From Geitlerinema sp. PCC 9228 (GTDB lineage Bacteria; Cyanobacteriota; Cyanobacteriia; Cyanobacteriales; PCC-9228), in NCBI RefSeq assembly GCF_001870905.1, contig NZ_LNDC01000137.1, positions 1-64,000 of the forward strand: a DNA stretch of 64,000 bases, read 5' to 3'. Below, in pieces: positions 63,427-64,000 of the stretch (the first letter of the stretch is position 1; each line of letters starts with the position of its first letter). The translations under genes and the position numbers were made by a program. A model generated the notes under the pieces. It saw only the letters and a program-made list of their open reading frames with translations, searched no databases and was not told where the DNA came from.

Positions 63427-64000
63427 TTATCCCAATACTACTTTAGGAATAATAAACTGCTGGCGATCGCGATTGGCAATAATTTGACTGATTCCCAGAA
63501 AACGTTCTTCTTCATCATACGTACGCATGGTTATCGCCTCTACATCTTTGGCTACCAACTGACTGCTCGTATCTGCAAAACGCTGACCGTTACACCAACG
63601 TCTTGCCTTTTCCATATCCAAATGCAGTAACGGCAAATGGCAAAGGGGAAAATCGGGGGGAAGCAACTGAAATACTCCCCGTTCAATTTGGCTTTCCATC
63701 TCCGATAGGGTGATGCTGCTATCGAAATGAAAACCACTGCTTTGGGTCCGTTCCAAACCAGCCAATGTGGCAACGGTGTTGGCTGCCATGCCCAAATCTC
63801 TGGCAATCGAACGTACGTAGGTACCACTGCCGCAAGCGATCGCAATTTCTAATTTCGGATACTTCCCGGGTTCCCAGTTGAGAATTTCTATATTATACAC
63901 TTCTACCGTACGCAACGGGACTTCTACATCTTTTCCCGCACGTGCCAGTTCGTACAACCGCTTGCCACCCACCTGAATCGCACTGTATTTGGGAGGAATT
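63427..64000 (-). CDS. truB: tRNA pseudouridine synthase B (partial, 5' end beyond the window)
   Basis: Makes pseudouridine 55 in the T loop of tRNAs. The visible 190 residues run from IPPKYSAIQVGGKRLYELAR, a TruB signature after the catalytic domain core, through GSGTYVRSIARDLG and LAGLERTQSSGF to a C-terminal PUA-like region. The catalytic Asp lies in the missing N-terminal part outside the window. The gene continues past base 64000. Confidence 0.95.
   Translation of the reverse strand, partial: IPPKYSAIQVGGKRLYELARAGKDVEVPLRTVEVYNIEILNWEPGKYPKLEIAIACGSGTYVRSIARDLGMAANTVATLAGLERTQSSGFHFDSSITLSEMESQIERGVFQLLPPDFPLCHLPLLHLDMEKARRWCNGQRFADTSSQLVAKDVEAITMRTYDEEERFLGISQIIANRDRQQFIIPKVVLG

Overview
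The window is a stretch of a cyanobacterial chromosome. The HIP1 octamer GCGATCGC is scattered through almost every gene, and the gene set is typical of the group: nickel superoxide dismutase with its maturation peptidase, NDH-2, a thylakoid thioredoxin-like factor, rpmG-rpsR followed by an RNB nuclease, CobN-type cobaltochelatase, a fused CobO-CobO, and fraC-fraD. FraC/FraD are septal proteins of filamentous cyanobacteria, so a filamentous host is likely. The sequence alone does not name a genus.

Layout. 1-6225: the probable end of a TnpB element, a hybrid histidine kinase, sodN-sodX, trmO and a GAF-PAS adenylate cyclase. 6277-8600: an AT-rich island holding a two-gene operon of unknown function (J-domain protein, then HNH nuclease). 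8632-21375: housekeeping genes (acnB, Ca2+/cation antiporter, thioredoxin-like protein, phosphoribosyltransferase, AEC permease, C39 peptidase, NDH-2, RNB nuclease, rpsR, rpmG, RDD protein, rpiA). 21750-28112: two paralogous membrane hybrid kinases with the same C-terminal extension. 28264-36388: a cobalamin cluster (cobQ, threonine-phosphate decarboxylase, cbiB on minus; cobN divergent on plus). 36400-38828: a second AT-rich island with two paralogous CxxC proteins of unknown family and a small pentapeptide-repeat gene split by a MITE-like element. 39054-53819: nuclease-fold genes, S9 and M20 peptidases, adenosine deaminase family, purA, rplY, an overlapping P450-exporter-reductase operon, a quinone oxidoreductase and a propeller protein. 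53935-55059: fused CobO. 55154-61431: a repeat-rich WD40/NTPase locus broken by an IS200/IS605 element. 61551-64000: fraC, fraD, stacked MITEs and the 3' part of truB.

The accessory part is the most interesting. There are three candidate conflict or stress modules: J-domain plus HNH; CxxC paralogs plus a pentapeptide protein; and a STAND-like protein split into linker-WD40 and NTPase genes. Two MITE-like families and several 9-10 bp minisatellites account for most intergenic structure. In one case removing exactly 133 bp of MITE restores a gene. The IS200/IS605 copy carries a zinc-finger-less TnpB and a TnpA that a one-base frameshift separates from its catalytic tyrosine, so the TnpB appears stranded inside a WD40 gene.

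No CRISPR array, tRNA, rRNA or cobalamin riboswitch was recognised.
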